Assembly (NCBI RefSeq): GCF_901000735.1
Contig: NC_081551.1
Coordinates: 19,124,545 to 19,188,544, forward strand
DNA length: 64,000 bases
Direction of reading: 5' to 3'
DNA from: Corylus avellana
Taxonomy: Eukaryota > Streptophyta > Magnoliopsida > Fagales > Betulaceae
The notes beneath the pieces were generated by a model. It was given only the letters and a program-made list of their open reading frames with translations, did no database searches and was not told the DNA's origin. Position 1 is the stretch's first letter. Each line of letters starts with the position of its first letter. Below, one piece after another: positions 1 to 9,656 of this stretch. The position numbers and the translations under genes were made by a program.

Positions 1-48
1 TCGCCTTTTTCCCCCTTTTACATAGGTTAATGTTGCTTTGTTCTCTAG

Positions 49-233
49 GTTTGGGAAATAACAGCAAATAACATAATTATGGTTTCGGCAATTGGAAATG
101 ATGGACCACTTTATGGCACTTTAAACAATCCAGCAGACCAAAGTGATGTCATTGGTGTTGCTGGCATTGACTACAGTGACCACATAGCCTCATTTTCTTC
201 ACGTGGCATGAGTACTTGGGAGATTCCTCATGG
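49..233 (+). CDS. S1P: Site-1 protease (subtilase SBT6.1/S1P-like), one internal exon
   Basis: Reading from 49 gives VWEITANN, then a segment containing [19 protein letters not shown] and [10 protein letters not shown], which I recognise as the plant site-1 protease (SKI-1/S1P, subtilase family S8). This Golgi-resident membrane serine protease cleaves membrane-anchored bZIP factors. The GND motif carries the oxyanion-hole asparagine that lies between the catalytic His and Ser. The exon is bounded by an acceptor (TTCTCTAG, ending at 48) and a donor (CATGG|GTACCC, GT at 234-235) and leaves the last glycine codon split in phase 2. Upstream exons lie outside the window. The next family segment (GRVKPD and the catalytic-Ser exon) was not found in the following 1.8 kb, so the gene is either truncated here or has a long intron. 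Confidence 0.8.
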
Positions 234-1899
234 GTACCCTGTAATCATTCATTTCATAGGAACTGAAATTTGTCCACAGATTGAATTTTTTTTTTTTTTT
301 TTTCTTTCTTTCTTTTGGTTGTTAATATATATATATATATATATCTGCTTCTTATTTCCTTTATTTCTGTGTGTGTGCTGTCTGTCTATCCGTCTCTTTT
401 GGCAATACTAAAGGTACTTGGGAAGTCTATTGGTAATCTATCTTGGGTCATACTCTACATGGTTGTGAGTGGTATATCTTCTGGTTATGGTGGAATGTAT
501 AATGTAAGCGTAGAAAATCAAGACCGGGTAACGAAATCTTGTCTTTTATGTATAAAGACTGGGGTTGTGTGTATCTGAACATAGACTTGCTCCTGAACCA
601 AAACCTATGAACCTATGTCCTTGAACGTAGTCTTTTATGATTCTCTTAATGTTAGCCATCTCTTGTCCAAAAATCATTTCGGTTTCTTCCCTTCTCCTCA
701 CTCCTACCCCTCTGGATTATTGAGTAACGCGACAGTACATGCAGAACAGATCTTGTAAATTATGTGAGCAAAAGTTAAATTTGTGAAAGTTGCGTGGATT
801 CCATTTTTGCTCTAAATTGCTTTCTGTCTAAGTTTTTAAGTGTTGGTGTAAAGTTGTACATCTATACTTCTAATCTTCTTTAACATGAAGAGTTACATTG
901 TCACTCCAATGATTCATTCTGCCCCTGTTCTTGACCTTGACCTTTTTCTAATAAAATACTGTATTGTTGTTTTAAGCAAGTTTCTTTGGTTCATGTAATC
1001 CGTGTACTTGGTTTTCTAGGTGTAAACCAGTTCAGTCCTTGCTTATTCATAGAAGATAGTCATTATGCCATTCCCTTTGCCTTTTTAAGCTGATACTGAT
1101 GGTTCTTTCTATATCTTGTTGGTCCTTTCTCCTCAGTGTTTCTCTTAACAAGGCTTTCAATTTTGTCTTTTTAAGGGTTTTAACATGATTCAAATTGATT
1201 GCAATTTAAAGTTCAGGGTCCAAATTGAGAAGTTTTAAAGTTTTGGGGGAATGTCAAAACGAGTGATAATTTAGGAATCTAAAGTGAAGTTTTCTCTGTA
1301 ATGTTTTTATTTTTTTATATAAAAATACCTAGCATTTGAATTGACAGCATATAATTATGTTGAATTTACTGGATTTACTCTAGATTCACTTAAATCATTT
1401 TTTTCTTGGGGAAAGTCTAAATACCATCTTCAAACAACAACTCAATTGACAATATTCTCTCAAATTTTCAGTTTAGATAATGTTTTTTTAAATACCAAAA
1501 ATTGTCAATGTTCCTGTAACGAAAATTTTGTTAATAAAATAATAAAACTAATACTAATACTACAACTTTTAAAATTAAAAACCAAGTTGCGGAAATTTAA
1601 TTTTTTTTTTAGTTTTTTCTTAAAGAAAAAAAGTATTATTATTATTATTATCAAATTTATTGTAATATTTTTGAACCAAGTTGTGGAAATTTAGTTTTTT
1701 TTCTTAAAGAAAAAAAAATATTATTATTATTATTATGGAATTTATTGTAATATTTTTGTCATAGTGAAAAACATTTCAAGGTCATTTTTTTTTTTTTTTT
1801 TTTATCAAATAAATCTTTCTCTCATATTAAATCTCCCTTAATAACAAAAATATCGTCTTTTTTTTTTTTTTTTAAAAAAAAGGTACATATATCTTCCTT
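234..1899. other. Non-coding AT-rich stretch after the protease exon
   Basis: No coding segment recognised. It contains a T16 run (about 287-303), a short TA microsatellite (about 327-345), a remnant of a foldback-type repeat near 1155-1290 (wording such as GTTTTGGGGGAATGTC, seen elsewhere in the window) and two near-identical AT-rich blocks around 1570-1780 with TTA/TAT runs. It could be the long intron of the protease gene or intergenic DNA. Confidence 0.5.
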
Positions 1900-2096
1900 A
1901 AAATACTGATGTCCTTCAAACTACGTCAATCTCCCTTAAATAGCAAAAATATCTTTCATCCCCTGTAGCCCTATTTGACCCTAAAACCGAACAACCACTA
2001 CGCTCTCTCTCTCTCTCACTCTCACACCCTAACGAAGAATTTCGTCTTCTTCATAACCAAATCCAAGATAGTTTGCTCGTAGATCCAATTGGCAAG
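1900..2096 (+). promoter_or_regulatory. Promoter module and 5' leader exon of DUF2828 copy 1
   Basis: The module with CAAACTACGTCAATCTCCC and AGCAAAAATATCTTTCATCC is followed by CCCTAAAACCGAACAACCA, a CT microsatellite, ACGAAGAATTTCGTCTTCTTC and a donor GGCAAG|GTGA at 2096/2097. The same order precedes the other DUF2828 copies, which is why I read it as promoter plus 5'UTR exon. No clean TATA box is visible. Confidence 0.6.
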
Positions 2097-2540
2097 GTGA
2101 ATTATTTGTTTTTGTTTTTGTTATTTTTATTTTTTTTGATTTTGAGTATGGTGTTATTCTGGTCAAATTTGGAGTTGGTTGATCTAATTGTTACACTGGC
2201 CCGCCGTATCAATTCTTTTTTTGATTGTGTCTTCACTTCAAAAAATTTTCAATTTTTTTTTTTTTTATATCAACGGGATTCTTTTATTGCTTTTTTCCCC
2301 TACGTTTGGATGCCGAGGAAACAGAGAATTAAAACGGCCCGAAAATATGGGAAAAAACATCTCGATCTGGGGTTGGTTGTTGGGTTGAGAATAAATGATT
2401 GAAAATCTCTATGGTGCGCGCAGTATAATATTAGTGATGTTGCTGTTTGTTTGACACAAGTATTTCTTATTATCATTTATTCTCAAGAAAATAAATTGTT
2501 TGAATTTTTAGATTCTCGATCAGCTTTCACGCAAATTCCA

Positions 2541-3755
2541 ATGAATATGAATAAAGCTCTGACTCTGAGCAGGAGGGTTGGGATGTTAGAATCGTGTAAG
2601 TTTCAGATGAAATTGTATATTTCTCGTCGTTTTGGCACATATATTTTTACTTCTATGAAACCATTCTTAGAAATGAAAGAGCCCCATATGCGCTTACTTG
2701 GCCCATGGCCTTTTGATGATTATTGGGTACTCGTTACTGGATATTTAACCCGTATCACACAACCTTCCGACCCGTGGGAGAAAAGTTACTTCAAACCTCT
2801 CCCGATATCCACAGGAAACCCATGTGTGGATCTTTTCTTGTTTGCGGGTCCTGGTATCTGCATCGCCCGTACTTATTATCTATTGGATTTGGCTTAGAAC
2901 CACAACCCCCTTACCACTTTGAAAATTATCCTCTACATGCCAAAAATACCTATGCGTAGAGCTCACCAGAGTTTCCACCGTCCTCTTTTTTGGCTTTACC
3001 ATAAGCATTACAAAACCTTAGCATGCAACCTGAGGTCCTTAGCTGAGTGTGGATATTTGAAGCATTTGCCTTTACTTCTTCTTCAGTTGCTGCAAAGTGA
3101 CACAAAATCTGAAACTAATTGTTGGATTTTTGATAGGGAATCTTCAAATGGCATTTTCCTAGATGCCTACTATGGGAACAACGATTATCGTTTTATATAC
3201 AATGAGATATCAGATCTCTTCAGTGAGTTGCTCAAGTCTGATCTTGAGTTCTTAAAATCTGGCGATCTTCATAAAATTAGCCTTGCAACTAAGTTTTGCC
3301 CCTCCCTTAACACATTTTTTGATTACGCAACACTTATGCGTGAGAGCATCGCCAGGAGGCTCTTTCCCCAAGATTTAGATCTAATATATAAGAAAATTTC
3401 AGAGTCTCATTACGCTTATAGAGTCCGAGATCGTCTACGTAAAGAAGTCATTGTCCCGCTTCGTAGAGCTTTAAACTCGCGCGAGTCTTACATTCTAGCC
3501 GGGGAGGTTCCCATACAGGAGACTCGTTTGACACACAATAAAGACACACAACATAACGAAGCTCTTCTAACATGCACTAGAGAAAGGAACATGAATTTCA
3601 AAAACCGTCGTGTGAGGAAATATGCAAATACAAAGATCCCAGTTGAAGAATTACTTCCTCACAAGATCTTGTGTTCTCTTTATGATGGCAGTTGTGCCGA
3701 ACTTGCTAATTTACAATGGAAGAAAATGATCGAACACCTCACAATGAAAGGGAAA
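2541..3755 (+). pseudogene. DUF2828 family gene, copy 1, broken and truncated
   Basis: The same protein as the intact copy at 5680-7569, starting MNMNKALTLSRR. It is preceded by the shared leader intron (2097-2511, acceptor TTTTTAG). A nonsense codon replaces the Trp of DLAWNHNPLTTLK (TAG at 2895-2897). The frame then continues with high similarity through the central domain to HLTMKGK near residue 405 and stops matching at about 3755, just before the CDVSPSM motif. The whole C-terminal von Willebrand-A-like part is missing and is replaced by a GGTC minisatellite that stays open in frame to 3932. Loss of the C-terminal domain plus a stop argue for a pseudogene, although a chimeric transcript is possible. 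Confidence 0.85.
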
Positions 3756-4231
3756 TCTCAGGCAGGTCCCGGCAAGTCTCAGGCAGGTCCCGGGCGGGTC
3801 CGGTTGGGTCTCAATCAAGTCCCAAGCAAGTCTCGGGCAGGTCCTAGGAAAGTCCGAGGGGTCTTGGTCAAGTCTATAGCGGGTCCCAGGCAGGTTCGAT
3901 TGGGTCTCAATCAAGTCTCGGGTGGGTCCTGATCAAGTCTCGGGCAGATCTTGGTTGAGTATCGGGCATGTCCGGGTTGATCTCGTTCAGGTCTGGTCAG
4001 GTCCTGGCAGGGTCTTGAGCAGGTCCTGGGCGAGTTTCGATCAAGTCCCGGGCGGGTCTTCTGCAAATTCGGGTGGGTCCCGTTTAGGTCCGGTCGGGTG
4101 TCGGGTGAGTCCCAATGAGGTCCCAAGCTGGTCATGGGCGAGTTCCGGTCAAGTCTCAAGCAGGTCACGGCGGGGTCTCGGACAGGCCCTGGTCAAGTCC
4201 CAGTGGGTTCTTGGACGGGTCTTTGCAGGAT
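3756..4231 (+). repeat. GC-rich GGTC minisatellite
   Basis: About 475 bp of imperfect short repeats built on GGTCCCGGGCGGGTC / CAAGTCTCGGGCAGGTC, strikingly GC-rich against the AT-rich surroundings. Several frames stay open on both strands because of composition, so those ORFs are not taken as genes. A related array in opposite orientation lies at about 54160-54790 beside DUF2828 copy 4. Confidence 0.85.
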
Positions 4232-4578
4232 CCGTCGATTTGAGGATGAGTTGATCAAAGTCGAAAAATGCTACCATTTTTTGAAAATTAAAGAATAATT
4301 TTTAGTCAAAAGGAAAATATTTTTTGTTGACCGTTATTTTACATCGCAGTAAAATGCGAAAATCATTTTCTGAAAACCATTTTAATTCAAAAGAAATGAA
4401 GCCTTAAAACAATCTTAATTGCCCATATTATAATCATAGATATGTGGTACTTTCACTGTACCGCATAGAAGCTAAATGGGTAAAAGAATCACAAGAGGAA
4501 AAAAAAAAAAAAAAAAAATTTCCCAAGTGAAGACACAATAAAATAATAATAATAAAAAGAAAAAAGGAAACTACTCAC
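4232..4578. other. Spacer shared with the copy 4 locus in inverted orientation
   Basis: AT-rich DNA with GAAAATCATTTTCTGAAAAC-type motifs. Its reverse complement matches about 53845-54165, so it belongs to the inverted segmental duplication that includes DUF2828 copies 2 and 4. No gene seen. Confidence 0.6.
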
Positions 4579-4720
4579 CTTTAGAATTTGATCCTCAGCG
4601 AAATATCTCGGATCTTATTGTGAAGAAAGATGAAAGTTTTTGTTAGGGTTGAGAGAGAGAGCCGGTGGGGTGTTCGGTTTTAGGAATTGGAGGTGAGGTT
4701 ATTTTTATTTTATTTTTTAT
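4579..4720 (-). promoter_or_regulatory. Antisense DUF2828-type leader exon, head-to-head with copy 2
   Basis: On the minus strand this reads CCTAAAACCGAACACCCCACC, a CT-rich tract, TTAGGGTTG-complement sequence, CTTTCATCTTCTTCAC, GAGATATTT, and ends TTCTAAAG|GTGAGTAG, a good donor. It is a diverged version of the leader that precedes DUF2828 genes, but points away from copy 2. The first intron after it also keeps the shared phrase GTGTCTTCACTTGGGAAA. The copy 4 locus keeps the same arrangement, with its donor changed. Confidence 0.55.
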
Positions 4721-5151
4721 TTTTTGGAGTAAACAATCCCGCTTGCATACTGCGACTGGACGGTTGAGATTCAATTTCGTATTTTCTTTTTAACTCAAAC
4801 CACGTGGTAGAGAAAGTTTAGGCAAAAAAACACCTTTTTAACATGGTTTCGATGGAAAGACACCCACGGGCCACATCTATTTCTGTTTTTTAAGTACATA
4901 TAATATATCTCGATTCTCACTTACAAAATAATATATATATATATATATTTCCTTAAATTACTAAGTCCATTCAAACTGCCGAAAGATGCAAATCTCCCTT
5001 AATGGCAAAAATATCGTTCTTTTTTTTTTTAAAAAAAAAAAAAAAGTACATATATTTTCCTTAAAAGGCTGATGTCCCTTCAAACTACCTAAAGACGTCA
5101 ATCTCCCTTTAATAGCAACAATATATTTCATCCCCTATTAGCCCTCTTCGA
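4721..5151. promoter_or_regulatory. Shared upstream region with a doubled promoter module
   Basis: Two similar blocks, about 4951-5025 (TTACTAAGTCCATTCAAACT ... AATCTCCCTTAATGGCAAAA) and about 5056-5140 (GCTGATGTCCCTTCAAACTA ... AATCTCCCTTTAATAGCAAC), lie between two divergent leaders. Equivalent paired blocks precede copy 4 and the solo leader at 46.8 kb. An AT microsatellite sits at about 4927-4948. Confidence 0.5.
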
Positions 5152-5264
5152 CCCTAAAACCAAACAACCACCACGCTCTCTCTCTCTCTCTCACACCCAA
5201 CGAAGAATTTCGTCTTCTTCACAATCAGATCCAAGATAGTTCACTCGTGGATCCAATTGGCAAG
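5152..5264 (+). other. 5'UTR exon of DUF2828 copy 2
   Basis: CCCTAAAACCAAACAACCACC, then a CT microsatellite, then CAATTGGCAAG|GTGAGT. The proposed intron is 5265-5650 with acceptor GAATTTACAG; copy 4 has the same donor and acceptor and the same 386-nt length. This supports a translation start in exon 2. Confidence 0.6.
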
Positions 5265-5679
5265 GTGAGTTATTTATTTTTGTTATTTTTTCTGATTTTT
5301 GAGTATGGTGTTATTATGGTCAAATTTGGAGTTGATTGATCTAATTGTTACACTGGCCGTATCAATTATTTTCTGATTGTATCTTCACTTGGAAAATTTT
5401 CAATTTTTTTTCAATCAACGAGATTCTTTTGTTGGTTTTTTACCCTACGTTTGGATGCTGAGGAAACAGAGAATGAAAACGGTCGGAAAATATGGGAAAA
5501 CATCTCGATCTGGGGTTGGTTGTTGGGTTGAGAATAAATGATTGAAAATCTCTATGCTGCAGTATAGTATTAGTGATGTTGCTGTTTGTTTGACACAAGT
5601 ATTTCTTATTATCATTTATTCTCAAGAAAATGAATTGTTTGAATTTACAGATTCTCGATCAGCTTTCACCCAAATTCCA

Positions 5680-7569
5680 ATGAATATGAATAAAGCTCTG
5701 ACTCTGAGCAGGAGGGTTGGGATGTTAGAATTGTGTAAGTTTCAGATGAAATCGTATATTTCTCGTCGTTTTGGCACATATATTGATACTTCTCTGAAAC
5801 CATTCTTAGAAATTAAAGAGCCCCATATGCGCTTACTTGGCCCATGGCCTTTTGATCGACCTATAGTACCTGTTACTAGATATTTAACCCGTATCTCACA
5901 ACCTTTCGAGCCGTGGGAGAAAAGTTACTTCAAACCTCTTCCGATATCCACAGGAAACCCATGTGTGGATCTTTTCTTGTTTGTGGGTTCTCGTATCTGC
6001 ATTGGCCGTACTTATTATCTATTGGATTTAGCTTGGAACCACAACCCCCTAACCACTTTGAAAATTATCCTCTACATGCCAAAAATACCTATGCGTAGAG
6101 CTCACCGGAGTTTCCACCGTCCTCTTCTTTGGCTTTACCATAAGCATTACAAAACCTTAGCATGCAATCTAAGGTCCTTAGCTGAGTGTGGATATTTGAA
6201 ACATTTGCCTTTACTTCTTCTTCAGTTGCTGCAAAGTGACACAAAATTTGAAACTAATTATTGGATTATTGATAGGGAATCCTCAAATGGCACTTTCATA
6301 AATGCCTATCATGGGGATGACGATTATCGTTTTATATACAATCAGATATCAGATCTCTTCAGTGAGTTGCTCAAGTCTGATCTTGAGTTCTTGAAATCTG
6401 GCGATCTTCATAAAATCAGCCTCGCAGCTAAGTTTTGCCCCTCCCTTAACACATTTTTTGATTACGCAACACTTATGTGTGAGAGCATCGCCAGAAGGCT
6501 CTTTCCCCAAGATTTAGATCTAATATATAAGAAAATTTCAGAGCCTCATTACGCATATAGAGTCAGAGATCGTCTACGTAAAGAAGTCATTGCCCCGCTT
6601 CGTAGAGCTTTAAACTCGCGCGAGTCTCACATTCCAGCCGGGGAGGTTCTCATACAGGAGACTCGTTTGACACACAATAAAGACACACAACATAACGAAG
6701 CTCTTCTAACATGCACTAGAGAAAGAAACATGAATTTCAAAAACTGTTGTGTGAGGAAATATGCAAATACAAAGATCCCAGTTGAAGAATTACTTCCTCA
6801 CAAGATCTTGTGTTCTCTTTATGATGGCAGTTGTGCCGAACTTGCTAATTTACAATGGAAGAAAATGATCGAACACCTCACAATGAAGGGGAAGTTGACA
6901 AATTGTCTTGCATGTTGCGATGTCTCACCTAGCATGACTGGGTTTTGTACTACAGTTAGCATTGCACTTGGGCTTCTAATTTCAGATTTGAGCCAAGGCC
7001 CATGGAGAGGAAAGATTATGACATTCAGCCATGATCCTCGGCTTCAAAAGATTGAAGGAATTGATCTACAAAGTAGGACTGATTTCATGGAGACCATAAT
7101 GGATTGGGGATTGGAAATAGATCTTCGAAAGGTGTTTCTTCACATCTTGGAAGTTGCAGTCAAAGAAAACATTGATAAAGACCAAATGGTGAAGACAGTT
7201 TTTGTGTTTACTAGTATGGAATTCATTGAAACTTGCTGCCATGATAATTGGAATATTGATTATCAGAAAATTAGAAATAAGTTTTATGAAAATGGATATA
7301 CCACTCTGCCCGTTATAGTTTTTTGGAACTTATTAAGACATCGTCACAGCTTCTCCTCAGTAAGAGACTTTAATGCCTTGAGGAGATCAGGTTATGACTT
7401 TGGGTTAGGTATAGTGCCAAATGGGCCTCAAGGGGTAATTCTGATTAAAGGCTTTTCAAATGAATTGTTGAGATTGGCTATAGAGAATAATGGGGTTATG
7501 AACCCTGACGCCATCATGGAAATGGTCATCTCTGACAAAAGATATGAGAAAGTCATGGTTTGCGATTAA
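5680..7569 (+). CDS. DUF2828 family protein (vWA-like C-terminus), intact copy 2
   Basis: Intact 629-residue ORF. From about residue 91 (TGNPCVDLFLF) to the end it matches the plant DUF2828 family, through LAWNHNPLTTLKII, YKTLACNLRSLAECGYLKHL and a C-terminal von Willebrand-A-like part. That part starts CDVSPSMTG (D414, S416, S418, the DxSxS metal-site pattern) and continues with VSIALGLLISDLSQGPW, GKIMTFSHDP, TVFVFTSMEF and VIVFWNL. Members are about 600-660 residues, so the length is normal; their function is unknown. I start at ATG 5680 because an acceptor (TTTACAG, 5649-5650) lies just upstream in all four copies and later copies have a stop in the frame above it; an ATG at 5554 would add 42 residues in this copy only. 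No signal peptide or membrane helix is evident. Confidence 0.88.
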   Translation: MNMNKALTLSRRVGMLELCKFQMKSYISRRFGTYIDTSLKPFLEIKEPHMRLLGPWPFDRPIVPVTRYLTRISQPFEPWEKSYFKPLPISTGNPCVDLFLFVGSRICIGRTYYLLDLAWNHNPLTTLKIILYMPKIPMRRAHRSFHRPLLWLYHKHYKTLACNLRSLAECGYLKHLPLLLLQLLQSDTKFETNYWIIDRESSNGTFINAYHGDDDYRFIYNQISDLFSELLKSDLEFLKSGDLHKISLAAKFCPSLNTFFDYATLMCESIARRLFPQDLDLIYKKISEPHYAYRVRDRLRKEVIAPLRRALNSRESHIPAGEVLIQETRLTHNKDTQHNEALLTCTRERNMNFKNCCVRKYANTKIPVEELLPHKILCSLYDGSCAELANLQWKKMIEHLTMKGKLTNCLACCDVSPSMTGFCTTVSIALGLLISDLSQGPWRGKIMTFSHDPRLQKIEGIDLQSRTDFMETIMDWGLEIDLRKVFLHILEVAVKENIDKDQMVKTVFVFTSMEFIETCCHDNWNIDYQKIRNKFYENGYTTLPVIVFWNLLRHRHSFSSVRDFNALRRSGYDFGLGIVPNGPQGVILIKGFSNELLRLAIENNGVMNPDAIMEMVISDKRYEKVMVCD

Positions 7570-8178
7570 CAAGAGAAGCTATTAATTATATTAGCTCTTA
7601 TTTTACATACCCATTTTAGTAATGGTAAAATATTTTATTTTCATTATCGACATTATGGTTGTTAATTTGAGAGAATTTGAGGTTTTGAAATAGATAAGTG
7701 GATGAAAATGGCTTTCTTAGTGAAACGTGCATTTTCTCGTTTCTTCATAGTTTTGGTCCCTTTCTTTTATTACTTGTCCTGTAACCATAACGAAAAGGTA
7801 TGTCAAACAAGTATCACTTCACGTTAAATCTCTCATCATCCTAGAAGCAATCGAGTAAGCTGTAAAGCAAATTAAAAGCATTCTTAAAATTAATTTGCTT
7901 AAAAGTGGGAGCAAGCTTGAGCGAAAGACCAAGACGAGGGAAGCGTTTCTAGATAACATTAACTACTAAATAAAACACATCTTAGCAAGGAAACAATTTT
8001 ACAACTTGATTTGGATAGATTTGCCTCAAGAAGCGATGCCGTAATATTTTGACCCAAAAAAAAATCAATCATGATTGGAATTATTGTAGACCGATAAAGC
8101 ATCTGTGTTGGTAATTAGGTCTGCATGTTTATCATGATAACTATACTTATTGCAGATTTAATTACTTTATTTCTAATT
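7570..8178. other. 3' flank of DUF2828 copy 2
   Basis: Non-coding, AT-rich. It is clearly the same sequence (inverted) as 50210-50823 behind copy 4 and 12690-13302 behind copy 3, so the duplicated unit includes at least 600 bp of 3' flank. It ends at the contig end. Confidence 0.7.
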
Positions 8179-8278
8179 NNNNNNNNNNNNNNNNNNNNNN
8201 NNNNNNNNNNNNNNNNNNNNNNNNNNNNNNNNNNNNNNNNNNNNNNNNNNNNNNNNNNNNNNNNNNNNNNNNNNNNNN
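8179..8278. other. Scaffold gap (100 N)
   Basis: Exactly 100 N, the usual placeholder for a gap of unknown size. Confidence 0.99.
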
Positions 8279-8504
8279 CCGTTAAAATTCCGTCCGAAAC
8301 TTAATGAAATGCAACGTCAACATCAATCAAATGTCGCTACGTGTCATATAATTAATTTTTTAAAAAAAAATTAAAAAGATTAAAATATTATTATTATTAT
8401 TTTAAAAAAAAAGTTGAAAAATTTTGGGGTGGCTCTTGGCCACTTGGGGGTGGCTGGCTAGCCCCTTTGGCCATGGGGGTGGCCTGGCCACGGCCGGGAA
8501 AGGT
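8279..8504. repeat. Transposon remnant with GGGGTGGC-rich core
   Basis: AT-rich DNA followed by a GC-rich block of GGGGTGGCTNNNGGCCACT-type inverted motifs (8431-8500). The same kind of block forms the interior of two Mutator-like elements here (18.66-18.87 kb and 40.6-40.75 kb) and occurs at 32.63-32.69 kb, so this is probably a truncated element of that type. Confidence 0.5.
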
Positions 8505-8849
8505 GATAATTTTGAAGCTGTCTTATCGTAAGAGAAAGCTGCAAGAAACTTGCTTAGGTTCAAATTCCAGGAGATGGATTCTGTTCAATCTAAGATTAAA
8601 AAGAGTGAAGAATGCAATCTCTGTTGAGGATATTGATGTCAGGGTAGACACTTCTCTTTTTTCTACAGATATCTGATTGGGGAAATTTCTATGATCTATT
8701 TTATTTTGTTTTCTTGTAAGCAAATATGCTTATCTTTTCAATTTATTGCTCGTATGCAGATACGCAATATGGAACACGCGATTCAACATGAGACCTTGCC
8801 TCTGCGAGATGAAAAGCAGTTGATTGGTGAAATCAAGCAATTGAAGCAA
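8505..8849 (+). pseudogene. Proton pump interactor (PPI) gene fragment, two exons
   Basis: Two exons with their intron are recognisable. Exon a ends MDSVQSKIKK, then after a frame change VKNAISVEDIDVR, with donor AGG|GTAGAC at 8643/8644. Exon b starts at 8760 after TATGCAG and reads IRNMEHAIQHETLPLRDEKQ ... EIKQLKQ. This matches the coiled-coil region of plant proton pump interactor proteins, which bind the regulatory tail of the plasma-membrane H+-ATPase. The indel between MDSVQSKIKK and VKNAIS breaks the frame. After KQLKQ the expected donor GTATGC reads ATATGC, and the following bases look like the next intron. The rest of the gene is absent, so this is a captured or duplicated remnant. 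Confidence 0.75.
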
Positions 8850-8935
8850 CATATGCTTTTCTACAATTTTTAATTTTCTGAATGATGGCAAATATTATTT
8901 TGTTCGTTTGGCTAAATGTTTTATCAGTTGATTGG

Positions 8936-9611
8936 TTGATAATGGCTCAAATTGTCAATAAGTGTGAAGATAATTGCTGGAAAATATCAATATTCAAGTT
9001 AGTGGGCTCAAGTCATATTTATCTATAAGAGGATAAGGTTAGTTTTAAAAGGAGTCTAAGAACAACTGGAATTTGATTTTTTGGAGAAAACGTGTGTGGA
9101 TAAACATGTGGGTTGCAATGCTTATCTTCATCATGAAAAGACTTTGTATTCATGATGGTTTCGTTTTTCCAGTAGCAATTAGATTAGAATTGTTTCTCCT
9201 CTTTTTTCGTGATTAAGCCATTATAAAAGGACATGCTGTCCTTGGTTAAGTGGGGATCCGAAAATTCAAATTGGTGAGAGCACTTTGTGACATTTACAAA
9301 GTGTAGAGAGTTTCTCTTTACTGGGTATTTGAGAAGGACAGTTGAGTGGGGTGTACAAGGGGTTAAGGGCTTGGGTTTGGGATATTAAACTTGAGCGGTT
9401 CAGGCTTGTACCATTGTACTCAATATTTCTCAATAGTAAAGAAGGAGACCGGATCACGCCCCGTGGACGTAGGCATATTGCCGAACCACGTAAACTATTT
9501 GTATACATGTGTGATTGGTGTGTGTTCTCGTGTGTTTTCTTTCCAAACTTGTCTTTCGCATAAAGGGCTGGTGGGAAATTGGTAACCAATTAATTATCAA
9601 TTTTCCCAACA
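8936..9611 (+). repeat. 5' LTR of the Copia element
   Basis: Begins TTGATAATGGCTCAAATTG and ends TTTTCCCAACA. A TATA box (TATAAAAGG) lies at 9222-9230. It aligns along its length to 10866-11535. Confidence 0.85.
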
Positions 9612-9613
9612 AT

Positions 9614-9625
9614 TGGTATCAGAGC
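9614..9625 (+). other. Primer-binding site (tRNA-Met initiator)
   Basis: TGGTATCAGAGC two bases after the 5' LTR, the standard PBS of plant Copia elements. Confidence 0.9.
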
Positions 9626-9656
9626 TTGGTTGCGGATTTCTACTCGTTAAGAAGAA

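Noticed and set aside
3756..4254. Overlapping ORFs on both strands rich in Gly, Ser, Arg or Pro
   Set aside because: They lie wholly in the GGTC minisatellite; open frames on both strands follow from the repeat composition. The same holds for the ORFs at 54138-54525.
5542..5679. Upstream start for DUF2828 copy 2 (TTG 5542 or ATG 5554)
   Set aside because: The TTG is not a plant start and the ATG is not conserved in the other copies; a conserved acceptor at 5649-5650 places this stretch in the leader intron.
9266..9589. ORFs on both strands in the LTRs (also 11190-11513)
   Set aside because: They occur only inside the two LTRs, overlap one another and match no protein family.
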